Of a stretch of 64,000 nt of DNA, positions 33,470 through 42,833 are shown piece by piece. This stretch comes from 43-108 sp001915545 (GTDB lineage Bacteria > Bacteroidota > Bacteroidia > Bacteroidales > Bacteroidaceae), in assembly GCA_902491215.1 (NCBI GenBank), contig CABUGV010000012.1, forward strand, positions 1-64,000, given 5' to 3'. The translations under genes were made by a program, and so were the position numbers. The first letter of the stretch is position 1. Every line of letters starts with the position of its first letter. The notes beneath the pieces were generated by a model that had not been told where the DNA came from, searched no databases, and saw nothing but the letters and a program-made list of their open reading frames with translations.

Positions 33470-36400
33470 ATGAAACACGTTAACTTGCTTTTGTTTTTTT
33501 GTTTGTGGCTTGCTTCGTTTGTAGGAGCTCACGCAGTTTCTCCAAATTTGCAGGCAAGAGGTGAAAATTTTGAAGTTCGCCCTCTAGAGAAAGGTCGATG
33601 TCCTTTCATAAACAGAGACAACATGTTTTTTGGAGACATTCCCGAAGAATATGCGGGATGGATGTACACTCAGATAAATGCAAACTCGACGTGGATGCCG
33701 GGGCCGAAGGTGAACTTGTCTGTCTGTGCTGATTCTGACGGCTTTATTTATGCGATGGTTTCCAATAAGGCTTTGTCTGATTTGTGTGCCGAGTGGGCTG
33801 AAACAAATGGCTGGTCGTTGGTTGAAGGACAAAGTCTGGTTTACGGAAGCCGTGAAGAGGAGGTTTTCAGTTTCTATAGAAAGTCGGTCGGAAATGGAGA
33901 ATGGATAGAGATTGTTCAGCCTGAAACTTTCAGCGGTGCAATAATCATTGCTCCTTCTATCAGAAAAGAAGGTGAAGTAATCCTCGATGCTCCGAAATTG
34001 GAAGCTAAGGGCGAAAATTTCAATATCTTGCCATTAGAGAAAGGACAGAGGCCATTTATAAACAGGACGAACATGTCTCTTTCTGATGTTCCGGCAGATT
34101 ACGCTGGGTGGCAGTTCACTCAGATAAATGCAAATTCAACATGGATGCCGGGACCAAAAGTCAGTTTGTCTGTAAAGGCCGACGCTGAAGGGTTCATATA
34201 TGCGATGGTTTCTAATATTGCTTTGCCTGACGTTTGTAAAGAATGGGCTGATGCTAATGGCTGGTCTTTGATTGACGGACAGAATCTTGTTTATGGCAGC
34301 AAGGCAGAGGAAGTTTTCAGTTTTTATCGTAAAAGTGTTTCGCCGAATGAATGGATTGATGTCGTACAACCTGAAACATTCAGTGGCGCATTGATTGTTG
34401 CTCCGTCTATATCTGTTGATTATGAAGCCTTTGATGCTGTTCCTGTAGATGTTGAATCAATGGGAACAATGGAAGTCGGCAATCTGAAAAATGGTGAATT
34501 GGCATACAGCAACAGGACTTACGTTTTCAGCAATGTGGACAAAGGTGCCAATGGACTTGAATTTACACGTCTTGCAGGTGGTACTGGTACTTCGCATGTT
34601 CTTAATGTCACATCCAAAGCTGATGGCGACATGTATATAGCTGTAACTTCGGATGAAGGAGCTGTATATGATCCGTTGAAAGAAGGGTGGGAAAAGGTGG
34701 AAGGACAAAGCTTCAACTATAATGATCCTAACAATACGGAGTTCTCTGTGTTTAAACGAAACGTCCGCAAAGGTGAGATGATACGTATATGGGAAACTTG
34801 CTGGCAGGGAGTCTTGGTTCTTTCTTCTGATATAGAATATAAGGTCATGACTGTTTTCGATAACCCTCCAGGAGTCGTCATACATAACTCGCCGGCTGCT
34901 ACCAAACATTTTATAGGTTCTCCTAGCATAATAAAGTGCAAGGATGGTCATTATCTTGCATCTCATGATTATTTCGGTGATAATTCAAGCCGTAAGGCTT
35001 TTGTCTATCGTTCTGATGACCAAGGCAAAACCTGGAATTGCATTTCAGAAATTGATGGCTTGTTCTGGGCTTCTTTGCTTGAAAAGGAAGATGGTATTTA
35101 TCTTATAGGTGTAATGGCAGTAGGAACTGGTACATACGGAAATGCAGTGGTCTTGAAGTCTGTTGACGGCGGTGTCAGCTGGACAAAGCCTGTCGATTCA
35201 AAATCAGGATTGCTGTTGAGCGGTAATTATCATTGCGCCCCTGTTCCTATTGTTTATCACGATGGTCGTATCTGGCGTGCCATGGAGGAACATGCAACGC
35301 GTGATGGTTGGGGTAAATTCCGGGCATTCATGATGTCCATTGATGAAGATGCCGATATGCTCGATGCTTCCAACTGGACTTTCTCAAATCATCTGGATTT
35401 CCCTTCAGGTGCAGGTGTGTATGGAAATGCATGGCTCGAAGGCAATGCCGTGGTTGCTCCTGACGGCACAATAAAGGATGTGTTGCGCGTAAATTACGAT
35501 AAGGACAACAAGGCTGCAATTATTGATATTTCTGCTGACGGCAAGACGGCCAGCTTCGATGTTAATACCGGATTTGTAGACCTTCCTGGTGCCTGCAAGA
35601 AGTTCACCATACGTTATGATTCCGTAAGCAATCGCTATTGGACTCTCAGCAACTATGTGTTGAAGGAGTCGCTGGAACAGAGCTCCAACGTTGAACGTAT
35701 ACGCAACACATTGGTTCTTTCGTGTTCAGACGATCTCCGTACATGGCATATAAAGGATACTCTTCTTCATCATCCAGATGTAGCGAACCATGCTTTCCAG
35801 TATCTTGACTGGATTATTGAGGACGAAGATATAATTGCTGTATCACGTACCGCTTGGGAAGATTCAACCGGCAATGCTGATAGTCAACACAACGCAAACT
35901 ACATAACTTTCCACCGTTTCCGCAATTTCCGTTCAGACAAGCATCTGTCTCAGTCTTCAACTGCAATTTCAAGATGGCCTGGCGGACGTACATCTGCTGT
36001 CGCTCTGACATTCGACGGCGGACTTGGATGTCAGCTTGCAGAAGCAGTGCCGAGTCTCGAATCCTGCGGTCTGCGTTCCACATTCTTTGTCAGTTCCTCA
36101 CTTGCTGGTTCTGATGGCCGTATGTCATGGGATGACATGCTCGAACTGAAGTCTGCCGGACATGAAATAGGTTCAAATTCTCTTTCCGGCATCTCCTATG
36201 ACAGCATGACTTACAACGAAGTGGAGTCATCCATGTCCGGTGATGCTAAGGAAATAGGCAGACGTATGGCAACTCCATGTATAGCACATTCGTATCCGAC
36301 AGCATATTCTGATGAGATTGTTGCAGAACTGGCTTCAAGGCATTTCATGGGTGTGTTGGATCATTCGTCCGAGAATATCCAGACTTCTGCCGAGTTTATG

Positions 36401-37207
36401 TCTGTTCCTTCATACAGACCAACATTTTCAGTAGAACGCACGCCTTCCTCAGAAAATGAAGCATTGCGTTCCTTGACAACTGCAATTGGCAACCTTGACG
36501 GCTCGATGCTGGCAGTCAATATAGGCAATGTCCTCCCTCTGTCTTCTATAGCAGAGGGAGACACCGTTTCTGCAAGCAAGGAATTTGTCGATGGACTGTG
36601 CCGTTTCCTGTCCGAGTCTTCGGCCGATGGCAGTCTCTATGTTTCCACGTTTTCAGATCTTGTCCGCTACAGCTTGGAACGTGAAGCTTCATACGTAGTA
36701 TGCGACAGTCTTTCTGACGGTTCTCTTCTTTATGATATCCAGATGGACCTTGACACGTGCAGATTCAACATGCCGTTGACAGTAGCTTGTAAGGTTCCAG
36801 AAGACTGGAACACAGTTTCCTGCATCATACTTGACTGTAACGGTGATACGCTCCGCACATCTGTAGTCTCTCCTCAGAACGGGCTGGTTCTTGTCGATGC
36901 TTTGCCGGAAAGGGAAAAGATAGTTCTTTCTTGTGAAACTTCAATAGGCATAAATGCAATTGACGACAATATAAAAGCTTATATTGATAATACTTCAGAT
37001 TGTCTGGTTGTAGAAGGTGACTTTTCAGATGGCGCAACTTGTGTACTGTATGGAATTTCGGGAATGAAATGTTTCTCGTTTTCTGTTCCAGTCGGTGCTT
37101 GTCGTTTTTCGTGTTCTGTAAAGCATTTACCGTCAGGAGTATATGTACTTGATTTGAAGAACAAAAAAGTAAATGTTGGTTTAAGAACAAAGGTATTCAG
37201 ATTATAG
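33470..37207 (+). CDS. Multidomain secreted protein: beta-module repeats, sialidase-like propeller, degenerate NodB domain, sorting-like tail
   Basis: A 1245-residue protein of unusual build. A signal peptide (1-22) is followed by two N-terminal modules repeating with an exact 150-residue period (GENF...PLEKG at 31 and 181; YAGW at 61 and 211) and a third divergent copy (about 325-455). A BNR/sialidase-like propeller follows (about 465-825) with Asp boxes SDDQGKTW and SVDGGVSW, but no RIP arginine motif. Residues about 840-1060 form a polysaccharide-deacetylase fold in which the metal ligands are replaced: TFDGG at 847-851 and GHEIGSNSLSG at 897-907. The last ~85 residues resemble a type IX sorting domain. 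Probably a carbohydrate-binding or processing protein of this locus; activity unknown. Confidence 0.8.
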   Translation: MKHVNLLLFFCLWLASFVGAHAVSPNLQARGENFEVRPLEKGRCPFINRDNMFFGDIPEEYAGWMYTQINANSTWMPGPKVNLSVCADSDGFIYAMVSNKALSDLCAEWAETNGWSLVEGQSLVYGSREEEVFSFYRKSVGNGEWIEIVQPETFSGAIIIAPSIRKEGEVILDAPKLEAKGENFNILPLEKGQRPFINRTNMSLSDVPADYAGWQFTQINANSTWMPGPKVSLSVKADAEGFIYAMVSNIALPDVCKEWADANGWSLIDGQNLVYGSKAEEVFSFYRKSVSPNEWIDVVQPETFSGALIVAPSISVDYEAFDAVPVDVESMGTMEVGNLKNGELAYSNRTYVFSNVDKGANGLEFTRLAGGTGTSHVLNVTSKADGDMYIAVTSDEGAVYDPLKEGWEKVEGQSFNYNDPNNTEFSVFKRNVRKGEMIRIWETCWQGVLVLSSDIEYKVMTVFDNPPGVVIHNSPAATKHFIGSPSIIKCKDGHYLASHDYFGDNSSRKAFVYRSDDQGKTWNCISEIDGLFWASLLEKEDGIYLIGVMAVGTGTYGNAVVLKSVDGGVSWTKPVDSKSGLLLSGNYHCAPVPIVYHDGRIWRAMEEHATRDGWGKFRAFMMSIDEDADMLDASNWTFSNHLDFPSGAGVYGNAWLEGNAVVAPDGTIKDVLRVNYDKDNKAAIIDISADGKTASFDVNTGFVDLPGACKKFTIRYDSVSNRYWTLSNYVLKESLEQSSNVERIRNTLVLSCSDDLRTWHIKDTLLHHPDVANHAFQYLDWIIEDEDIIAVSRTAWEDSTGNADSQHNANYITFHRFRNFRSDKHLSQSSTAISRWPGGRTSAVALTFDGGLGCQLAEAVPSLESCGLRSTFFVSSSLAGSDGRMSWDDMLELKSAGHEIGSNSLSGISYDSMTYNEVESSMSGDAKEIGRRMATPCIAHSYPTAYSDEIVAELASRHFMGVLDHSSENIQTSAEFMSVPSYRPTFSVERTPSSENEALRSLTTAIGNLDGSMLAVNIGNVLPLSSIAEGDTVSASKEFVDGLCRFLSESSADGSLYVSTFSDLVRYSLEREASYVVCDSLSDGSLLYDIQMDLDTCRFNMPLTVACKVPEDWNTVSCIILDCNGDTLRTSVVSPQNGLVLVDALPEREKIVLSCETSIGINAIDDNIKAYIDNTSDCLVVEGDFSDGATCVLYGISGMKCFSFSVPVGACRFSCSVKHLPSGVYVLDLKNKKVNVGLRTKVFRL
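33560..34435 (+). repeat. Tandem coding repeat, 450-bp period
   Basis: Two in-frame copies of a 450-bp unit begin near 33560 and 34010. They encode the 150-residue modules, and long stretches agree at DNA level (for example around 33671 and 34121). A third, much more divergent copy follows. An internal duplication. Confidence 0.8.
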
Positions 37208-37214
37208 GATTCTA

Positions 37215-37262
37215 AGAGCAAGGATGTTTTGTTGATTAAAATATCTCTTGCTCTTTTTTTTA
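37215..37262 (+). terminator. Terminator
   Basis: AGAGCAAG at 37215-37222 pairs with CTTGCTCT at 37247-37254, followed by a long T-run. The following region, 37263-37658, is about 400 bp of AT-rich DNA without a recognisable gene; it presumably holds the promoter of the next gene. I see no convincing -7 box near the start. Confidence 0.82.
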
Positions 37263-37658
37263 TGTTTGTTTCGTGATGTGTGATTTATGTTGTAGTTGCA
37301 AGCTGTAGAAAGGGAGAAATTTGACTTGTTTTTGAAAATAGTAAATGTTCATAACAAATTTGTATAATATATATTCCTGTTATGTATATTTTCCATATTT
37401 ATGGAATAAAAAATGACTAAATGTTATTAGTATATGAAAAAAATATACGATATTTATCGACAGATTGAATTCGATTGAAACCATGGATTTGCTATTCCAT
37501 GCAGGCCTTTAGAAACGAATGTGAATGAAAAGTATAAATGAATTTTTATGTCGTGTATGAATCTGGTCTTTTATGGACTGGTTTTCTTATGTACGAGAAT
37601 AAGTATTGATTTGTGCAACAATGAGACTTTTTACATACTTAACTAAAAACAACAACTT

Positions 37659-40571
37659 ATGAAGAAACTTTTGATTGCCGCATTTTCGCTTTTTTCGATA
37701 TATGCGGGAGCTCAGGTTACAGAACCAACGCTGGGCAGAAACTACCAGATTATAAGCAGCGAAGGCTTTGCTTTGGGTAGCGTTGATGGTGTTGCCAAGC
37801 AGTGTGAACCTGACGAGAATGACGAGACACAGGCTTTCGAGTTCATTGACTCCGGAGACGGTGATGGTTCTTACATGATTAAATTAGTGGCGGACGACAG
37901 CTATGTTTGTAAGATTACTTCGGATTGGAATACGTGGGACATTTCATTTGAAGCAACTCTTCCTTCAGATGTTTCCAGGGCAAAGTATACTATTGAGGCC
38001 ATAGAAGGAACGGAGTTCGTCGCTATTAAGAATAAGCAGAATTCACTCTATTGGGGATGGGATACTCCTGGAGTTGGAAACGGTGTATGGTGCGATAAGG
38101 CGCTCAACGAAAAATCACAGTGGAAGCTGGTTGCCCTTGCAACTGATGCAGAAACTTTGTATAACGATGCTGCAAGCAAACTTCTTTTGTTCCAGGAAGA
38201 GCTTGGTGATTATCCAGGTATTCAGACTGAAATCACTGACTTTGCAATGGCAGAAGAGGAAAAGATTGATGGCACAGATGATACTTATTATGCTCTGATT
38301 ACAGAAATCAACAATTATATATCTGAAATCAGAAAAGGACTTGCTGTAATATCAAATATTTCCAATATTTATGACGAGTGCGATGCTAATTTTGCTTCGT
38401 CTACTTTATATCCTGGATTTGATGCACTCGAGACTGCTTACTATGAGGCTCATGACTTGTTTGAATCAGATGATGCAAAACTTCAGGAACTTTTGGATGG
38501 TTATTACGCACTTGAAAATGCTTTGCATGCATACTACGACAGCCAGATTCCTGTAGCAACAGAGGAGAATCCTGCTGATCTTACATACTATATCAAGTAT
38601 CCTAACTTCAGAGAGGCTTACAACTATGATCCAGATTGTACAACAACTTCTGAAGGTTGGGTTCTGAATGATACAAATCTTCCTTCAAGCGGATTTGATT
38701 ACGGAGCAAGACATAAATACTCAGATGAGGTTGGTGTCGATGTAACATGTTTCAACAACTGGTCTTGGCAGTTCAATCTTCTTGAAATATATCAGGATGT
38801 AGAAGGACTTCCTGATGGTCGCTATAAGGTTGAATGTATAGGCTACACTGGAGTAGGTGAAAACTACAAGCAGCATGCTTTTGCTACTTCAGGTGGAGTT
38901 ACTGCTGTTTCAAATTATGCATCAGAAGCTATGTCTGGAGCATGGGAAACATTTGAAACAACTCCTGTTACGGTTATAAATGGAAATCTCAGAATAGGTT
39001 TCTCTTCTGAGGCATCTGAAGCTGGCGGTTCTATAGGATGGTATCTTGTTACAGGTTTCCGTCTCAAGTATTGCGGACAGCTCAGCGAGGAAGATCTTCG
39101 TGCTCAGTTGAATTCTAAACTTGATGAGTGCCGTGCACAGCGCGATACAATGATGTTTAATGCTGACAAGGTTGCATTCAGTGATTCTATCAGCAAATAT
39201 GAGAATGCTTCCGATGTTCAGACTATCAAAGACGCTATGGAGGCTTTGATGGTTGCTCAGGCTGAGGCTCAGAAGTCTGTGGACAAGCAGGTTGCTGTGA
39301 AGAACGGTATACTTGCAGCATTGACAGACTCACTTACTAATGGTGTATATACTGATGTATATTCGGAAATTGCAAATAGTTTCTGTGAAAGCATGACTAA
39401 TGCTATCAATGCAGAAGATGCAACATACACAGAAATGGATAGTCTGACATCAATTCTGTATTGCTTCCGCGACGAATACATGCCAGTATTGAAAGAGGCT
39501 AAGGAATTGGAAGTTTCTGATGCAGTCGCAAAGAGCGTTCTTGATGAGAACATCAACCGTCAGGTTGCATTCTTTACAGAAATGGAAGTTCTTCCACTCG
39601 AAACTTTGGTAGAAAAGTATATCACAGAATTGGAAAATGCAATTGCTGCATGCCGTGCAGCAGATCTGATTGCTACTGGCACAAAGGATTATACTGGTCT
39701 TATCGTTAATCCAACAATCGATGATTCTAACAGCTCAAGTGCAAAGGGATGGACTATCGTGATGAGCGGTTCTGGAAACAACCTTGTGACAAATGCAAGT
39801 CAGCAGTATGATGGCGATGTAAACGGACGTTATTTGGATGCTTGGCACCAGACTGCGGGAAATCTGCTTTACAATGCATATCAGACTATAGAGAATCTGC
39901 CTAACGGTACTTATGAGCTTAAGGCTATGGTACGTACAACAAGTGATAAGGGTGTATACCTTTATGCAATGGCTGACCACGATTCTACTACAACTGTTTT
40001 GGCTCCTGTTACAATGGAACGAATGAACATTACAGAGCTTGGTGGTCCTTCTGATTCTGCAGGAAATGACTCAATTGCAACAGTAAGCGATTCTTACGGT
40101 TCAATATTTGCTGAGGCTTATAAGGCTACAAACGGTGGTATTGACGGTGATGAGGCTCTTCTCCAGATTGTAAACACTAACAATGGTAAGGGTTGGGGAT
40201 GGCACTACAAGACTCTTGAAATAGAGGTTAAGGATCATGCTCTCACTATCGGTTACACTTGTGACTCTACATTTACAATGAAGTTCGGCGGTGAGCCTTG
40301 GACTGGTACTTGGTTGTCTGCTGATAACTTTACTTTGACACAGCTTACTGAAGGTGACAACGCTGGTTGGAACCCTGCAACAGGAATTTCTACTCCGGAA
40401 GATGATTCTGAAGAACTTGATTTCAGAGTTGAGAACGGAACCATCATTGCTCCAGAAGGAACTTTGGTATATTCTGTCAACGGTGTTATAGTTGATGCCG
40501 GCGTTAAGTTGAATGCTGGAGTATATATTTTGAAGTATGGAAATAAGACTGCAAAAGTTGTAGTTCGATAA
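37659..40571 (+). CDS. Large secreted protein with ricin-like and carbohydrate-binding-like domains and a sorting-like tail
   Basis: A 970-residue exported protein that I cannot name. After the signal peptide (1-19), residues about 25-165 resemble a ricin-type beta-trefoil lectin (LYWGWD ... SQWKLV). Helical FIVAR-like segments follow (about 165-310 and 490-690). Two beta-sandwich, galactose-binding-like domains (about 320-485 and 695-905) show the family-like GLPDGRYKVECIGYT and NLPNGTYELKAMVRT segments. The C-terminal ~60 residues (VYSVNGVIVD ... AGVYILKYGNKTAKVVVR) resemble a type IX sorting tail. It lies between glycosidase genes and is probably a polysaccharide-binding accessory protein. 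Confidence 0.7.
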   Translation: MKKLLIAAFSLFSIYAGAQVTEPTLGRNYQIISSEGFALGSVDGVAKQCEPDENDETQAFEFIDSGDGDGSYMIKLVADDSYVCKITSDWNTWDISFEATLPSDVSRAKYTIEAIEGTEFVAIKNKQNSLYWGWDTPGVGNGVWCDKALNEKSQWKLVALATDAETLYNDAASKLLLFQEELGDYPGIQTEITDFAMAEEEKIDGTDDTYYALITEINNYISEIRKGLAVISNISNIYDECDANFASSTLYPGFDALETAYYEAHDLFESDDAKLQELLDGYYALENALHAYYDSQIPVATEENPADLTYYIKYPNFREAYNYDPDCTTTSEGWVLNDTNLPSSGFDYGARHKYSDEVGVDVTCFNNWSWQFNLLEIYQDVEGLPDGRYKVECIGYTGVGENYKQHAFATSGGVTAVSNYASEAMSGAWETFETTPVTVINGNLRIGFSSEASEAGGSIGWYLVTGFRLKYCGQLSEEDLRAQLNSKLDECRAQRDTMMFNADKVAFSDSISKYENASDVQTIKDAMEALMVAQAEAQKSVDKQVAVKNGILAALTDSLTNGVYTDVYSEIANSFCESMTNAINAEDATYTEMDSLTSILYCFRDEYMPVLKEAKELEVSDAVAKSVLDENINRQVAFFTEMEVLPLETLVEKYITELENAIAACRAADLIATGTKDYTGLIVNPTIDDSNSSSAKGWTIVMSGSGNNLVTNASQQYDGDVNGRYLDAWHQTAGNLLYNAYQTIENLPNGTYELKAMVRTTSDKGVYLYAMADHDSTTTVLAPVTMERMNITELGGPSDSAGNDSIATVSDSYGSIFAEAYKATNGGIDGDEALLQIVNTNNGKGWGWHYKTLEIEVKDHALTIGYTCDSTFTMKFGGEPWTGTWLSADNFTLTQLTEGDNAGWNPATGISTPEDDSEELDFRVENGTIIAPEGTLVYSVNGVIVDAGVKLNAGVYILKYGNKTAKVVVR

Positions 40572-40578
40572 TCTTTTT

Positions 40579-40632
40579 AAACCCTGACATACGTAATTGT
40601 AAAGTCTGTATGTCAGGGTTTACTGTTTTATT
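40579..40632. terminator. Terminator, strong hairpin
   Basis: A perfect 14-bp stem: AAACCCTGACATAC (40579-40592) pairs with 40608-40621. It is flanked by A/T tracts on both sides. The gap 40633-40866 holds no gene, only AT-rich sequence leading to the conserved 72-bp element. Confidence 0.88.
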
Positions 40633-40866
40633 ATGGTTGCTCATAAACACTATTCTTGATTTGTTTTTCTGTGATTTATGAGGCAATATGTCATATCAGA
40701 TATAAATTGTTCCAATTTCCTGGTTTTATATTTTTTCTTGTTGGGGATTTGTGTCGTAGGCATTTTTGTGATTTGCTTTGCATTTTGTTGATTCTGTTTC
40801 CCTTCTTTTTATTCGCTGATTGTTTGATGTGCATCATGGATTTGTTTCAATGAGTCCTCCTCATAA

Positions 40867-40938
40867 GGCAAATATGGCATAAGTAATTGCAACTATAGTA
40901 TAATTTTGTTGTATTATAATTGGTTATATTTGCAATGT
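40867..40938 (+). promoter_or_regulatory. 72-bp upstream element, copy 2 (GH2 gene)
   Basis: Second copy of the element at 32051-32122, ungapped and about 85% identical, with an invariant core TATAGTATAATTTTGTTG and the right arm TTATATTTGCAATGT. The left arm is slightly changed (GCAAATATGG), leaving an 8-bp dyad. The start codon of the GH2 gene lies 64 nt downstream. Confidence 0.78.
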
Positions 40939-41002
40939 TGTTTTGTGTTAAGGATGGTCTGGAGTTAGGCCGGATGTAAATGTCTGATTTTAAAATTTTA
41001 TT

Positions 41003-42826
41003 ATGAAAAACATTTTATTTTTTGCAACCTTGTTGCTGGCTGTATTTGTTGATGCAAAAGCTCAATGGAAAATGCTTGATGACCATATTAAATCGGTTTG
41101 GGCTGACAGTGTATCTGTAGATAATGTTCTGCCTGAGTATCCTAGGCCTATTATGGAGCGTTCTTCTTGGAGTAATCTGAATGGACTTTGGGATTATGCC
41201 ATTAAAAAGAAAGGTGAGCGTAAACCTGAAGTTTTTGATGGTAAAATTCTGGTTCCTTTTGCTGTTGAATCTATGATGTCTGGTGTTGGCAAGACCGTCG
41301 GCAAGGATAATGAATTGTGGTATTCGAGAAAATTCACAATACCTTCTTCTTGGAAAAACAAGCGCATAATATTGAATTTTGGTGCTGTTGACTGGCTTGC
41401 AGATGTTTGGGTCAATGATGTAAAAGTCGGACAGCATAAAGGTGGTTTTGTTCCATTTTCTTTTGATATAACAGCCGCTCTTGATACCAAGAAGGAAAAT
41501 GAAATATGCGTGAGGGTATGGGATCCTACGGACGAAGGTTTTCAGCCTCGAGGCAAGCAAGTGAATAGACCTGGAGGTATATGGTATACGCCTGTAACAG
41601 GTATTTGGCAGACTGTTTGGATTGAGCCCGTGGGCGATAGACATTTTGAGAATCTTAAAATAACACCGGATATCGATTTGCATACTGTGACTGTAGAACC
41701 GAAAGTGTCTGCAGGAATGCAGGGAGATATGGTTGAGGTTTATATTTATGATAATGGTCGCGTGATTGCTTCCGGCAAGAGTATCAATGGTCATGCTGTT
41801 TCAATAGATATGCCTGAGAATGCAAAACTCTGGAGTCCATCTACTCCGTTCTTGTATGATATGCGTGTTGTGTTGAGCAATGGCGGAAAAGCTATAGACG
41901 AAGTAAAGAGTTATACGGCAATGAGAAAATTCTCTACGTTGAGAGATAAGAATGGCGTTATGCGTATTGCTCTTAATAATGAACCGATATTTAATTTCGG
42001 ACCCCTTGATCAAGGTTGGTGGCCTGATGGACTTTATACGGCACCTACTGATAACGCCTTGCTTTATGATATACAGAAGACGAAAGATTGGGGCTTCAAC
42101 ATGATACGTAAACATATAAAGGTTGAACCGGCACGTTGGTATACTTATTGTGATAAAAAAGGTATAATAGTCTGGCAGGATATGCCTAGCGGTGACCGTA
42201 ATCCAGAATGGCAGAACTTCCGCTATTTCAATGGTGCAGAACTGTTGCGCAGTCCTGAGTCGGAAGCTCAGTTCCGCAAGGAATGGAAAGAAATAATGGA
42301 TTGTCTTTATTCTTACCCATGTATAGGTGTGTGGGTTCCTTTCAACGAAGCTTGGGGACAGTTTAAGACTCCGGAAATTGTCGAATGGACAAAGAAATAT
42401 GATCCTACACGACTGGTTGATCCTGCTAGCGGAGGAAACCATTATACTTGCGGTGACATACTGGATGTGCACAATTATCCGACACCGGCAATGCCTCTTT
42501 ATGATGCTCAGCGTGTAAATGTTTTAGGCGAATATGGAGGTATCGGATTTGCCGTAGAAGGTCATCTGTGGGAACCGTCCCGTAATTGGGGATATGTTCA
42601 GTTTAAGTCTTCAGAAGAAGTAACTGCTGAATATCTGAAATACATAGAACAGCTTGAAGGTTTCATTGCCCGTGGATTGTCTTCTGCTGTTTATACGCAG
42701 ACAACAGATGTTGAGGTAGAAGTTAACGGTCTGATGACGTATGACCGAAAATATATAAAGATTGATGAGCAGAAAGTTCGCGAAGCCAATAATCGGGTTT
42801 GCATGAGTCTCGAAGGTCTGAAATAA
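41003..42826 (+). CDS. Glycoside hydrolase family 2 protein
   Basis: A 607-residue exported GH2 enzyme, probably a beta-galactosidase or related exo-enzyme. Signal peptide (1-20), N-terminal jelly-roll sugar-binding domain (about 45-220, with NLNGLWDY and WYSRKF), immunoglobulin-like domain (about 220-320), then the TIM barrel. The acid/base glutamate is E449 in PFNEAWGQ and the likely nucleophile is E510 in LGEYGGIG. It is 7 bp upstream of the GH127 gene, so they form an operon. Substrate is not certain. Confidence 0.88.
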   Translation: MKNILFFATLLLAVFVDAKAQWKMLDDHIKSVWADSVSVDNVLPEYPRPIMERSSWSNLNGLWDYAIKKKGERKPEVFDGKILVPFAVESMMSGVGKTVGKDNELWYSRKFTIPSSWKNKRIILNFGAVDWLADVWVNDVKVGQHKGGFVPFSFDITAALDTKKENEICVRVWDPTDEGFQPRGKQVNRPGGIWYTPVTGIWQTVWIEPVGDRHFENLKITPDIDLHTVTVEPKVSAGMQGDMVEVYIYDNGRVIASGKSINGHAVSIDMPENAKLWSPSTPFLYDMRVVLSNGGKAIDEVKSYTAMRKFSTLRDKNGVMRIALNNEPIFNFGPLDQGWWPDGLYTAPTDNALLYDIQKTKDWGFNMIRKHIKVEPARWYTYCDKKGIIVWQDMPSGDRNPEWQNFRYFNGAELLRSPESEAQFRKEWKEIMDCLYSYPCIGVWVPFNEAWGQFKTPEIVEWTKKYDPTRLVDPASGGNHYTCGDILDVHNYPTPAMPLYDAQRVNVLGEYGGIGFAVEGHLWEPSRNWGYVQFKSSEEVTAEYLKYIEQLEGFIARGLSSAVYTQTTDVEVEVNGLMTYDRKYIKIDEQKVREANNRVCMSLEGLK

Positions 42827-42833
42827 TACCGTT

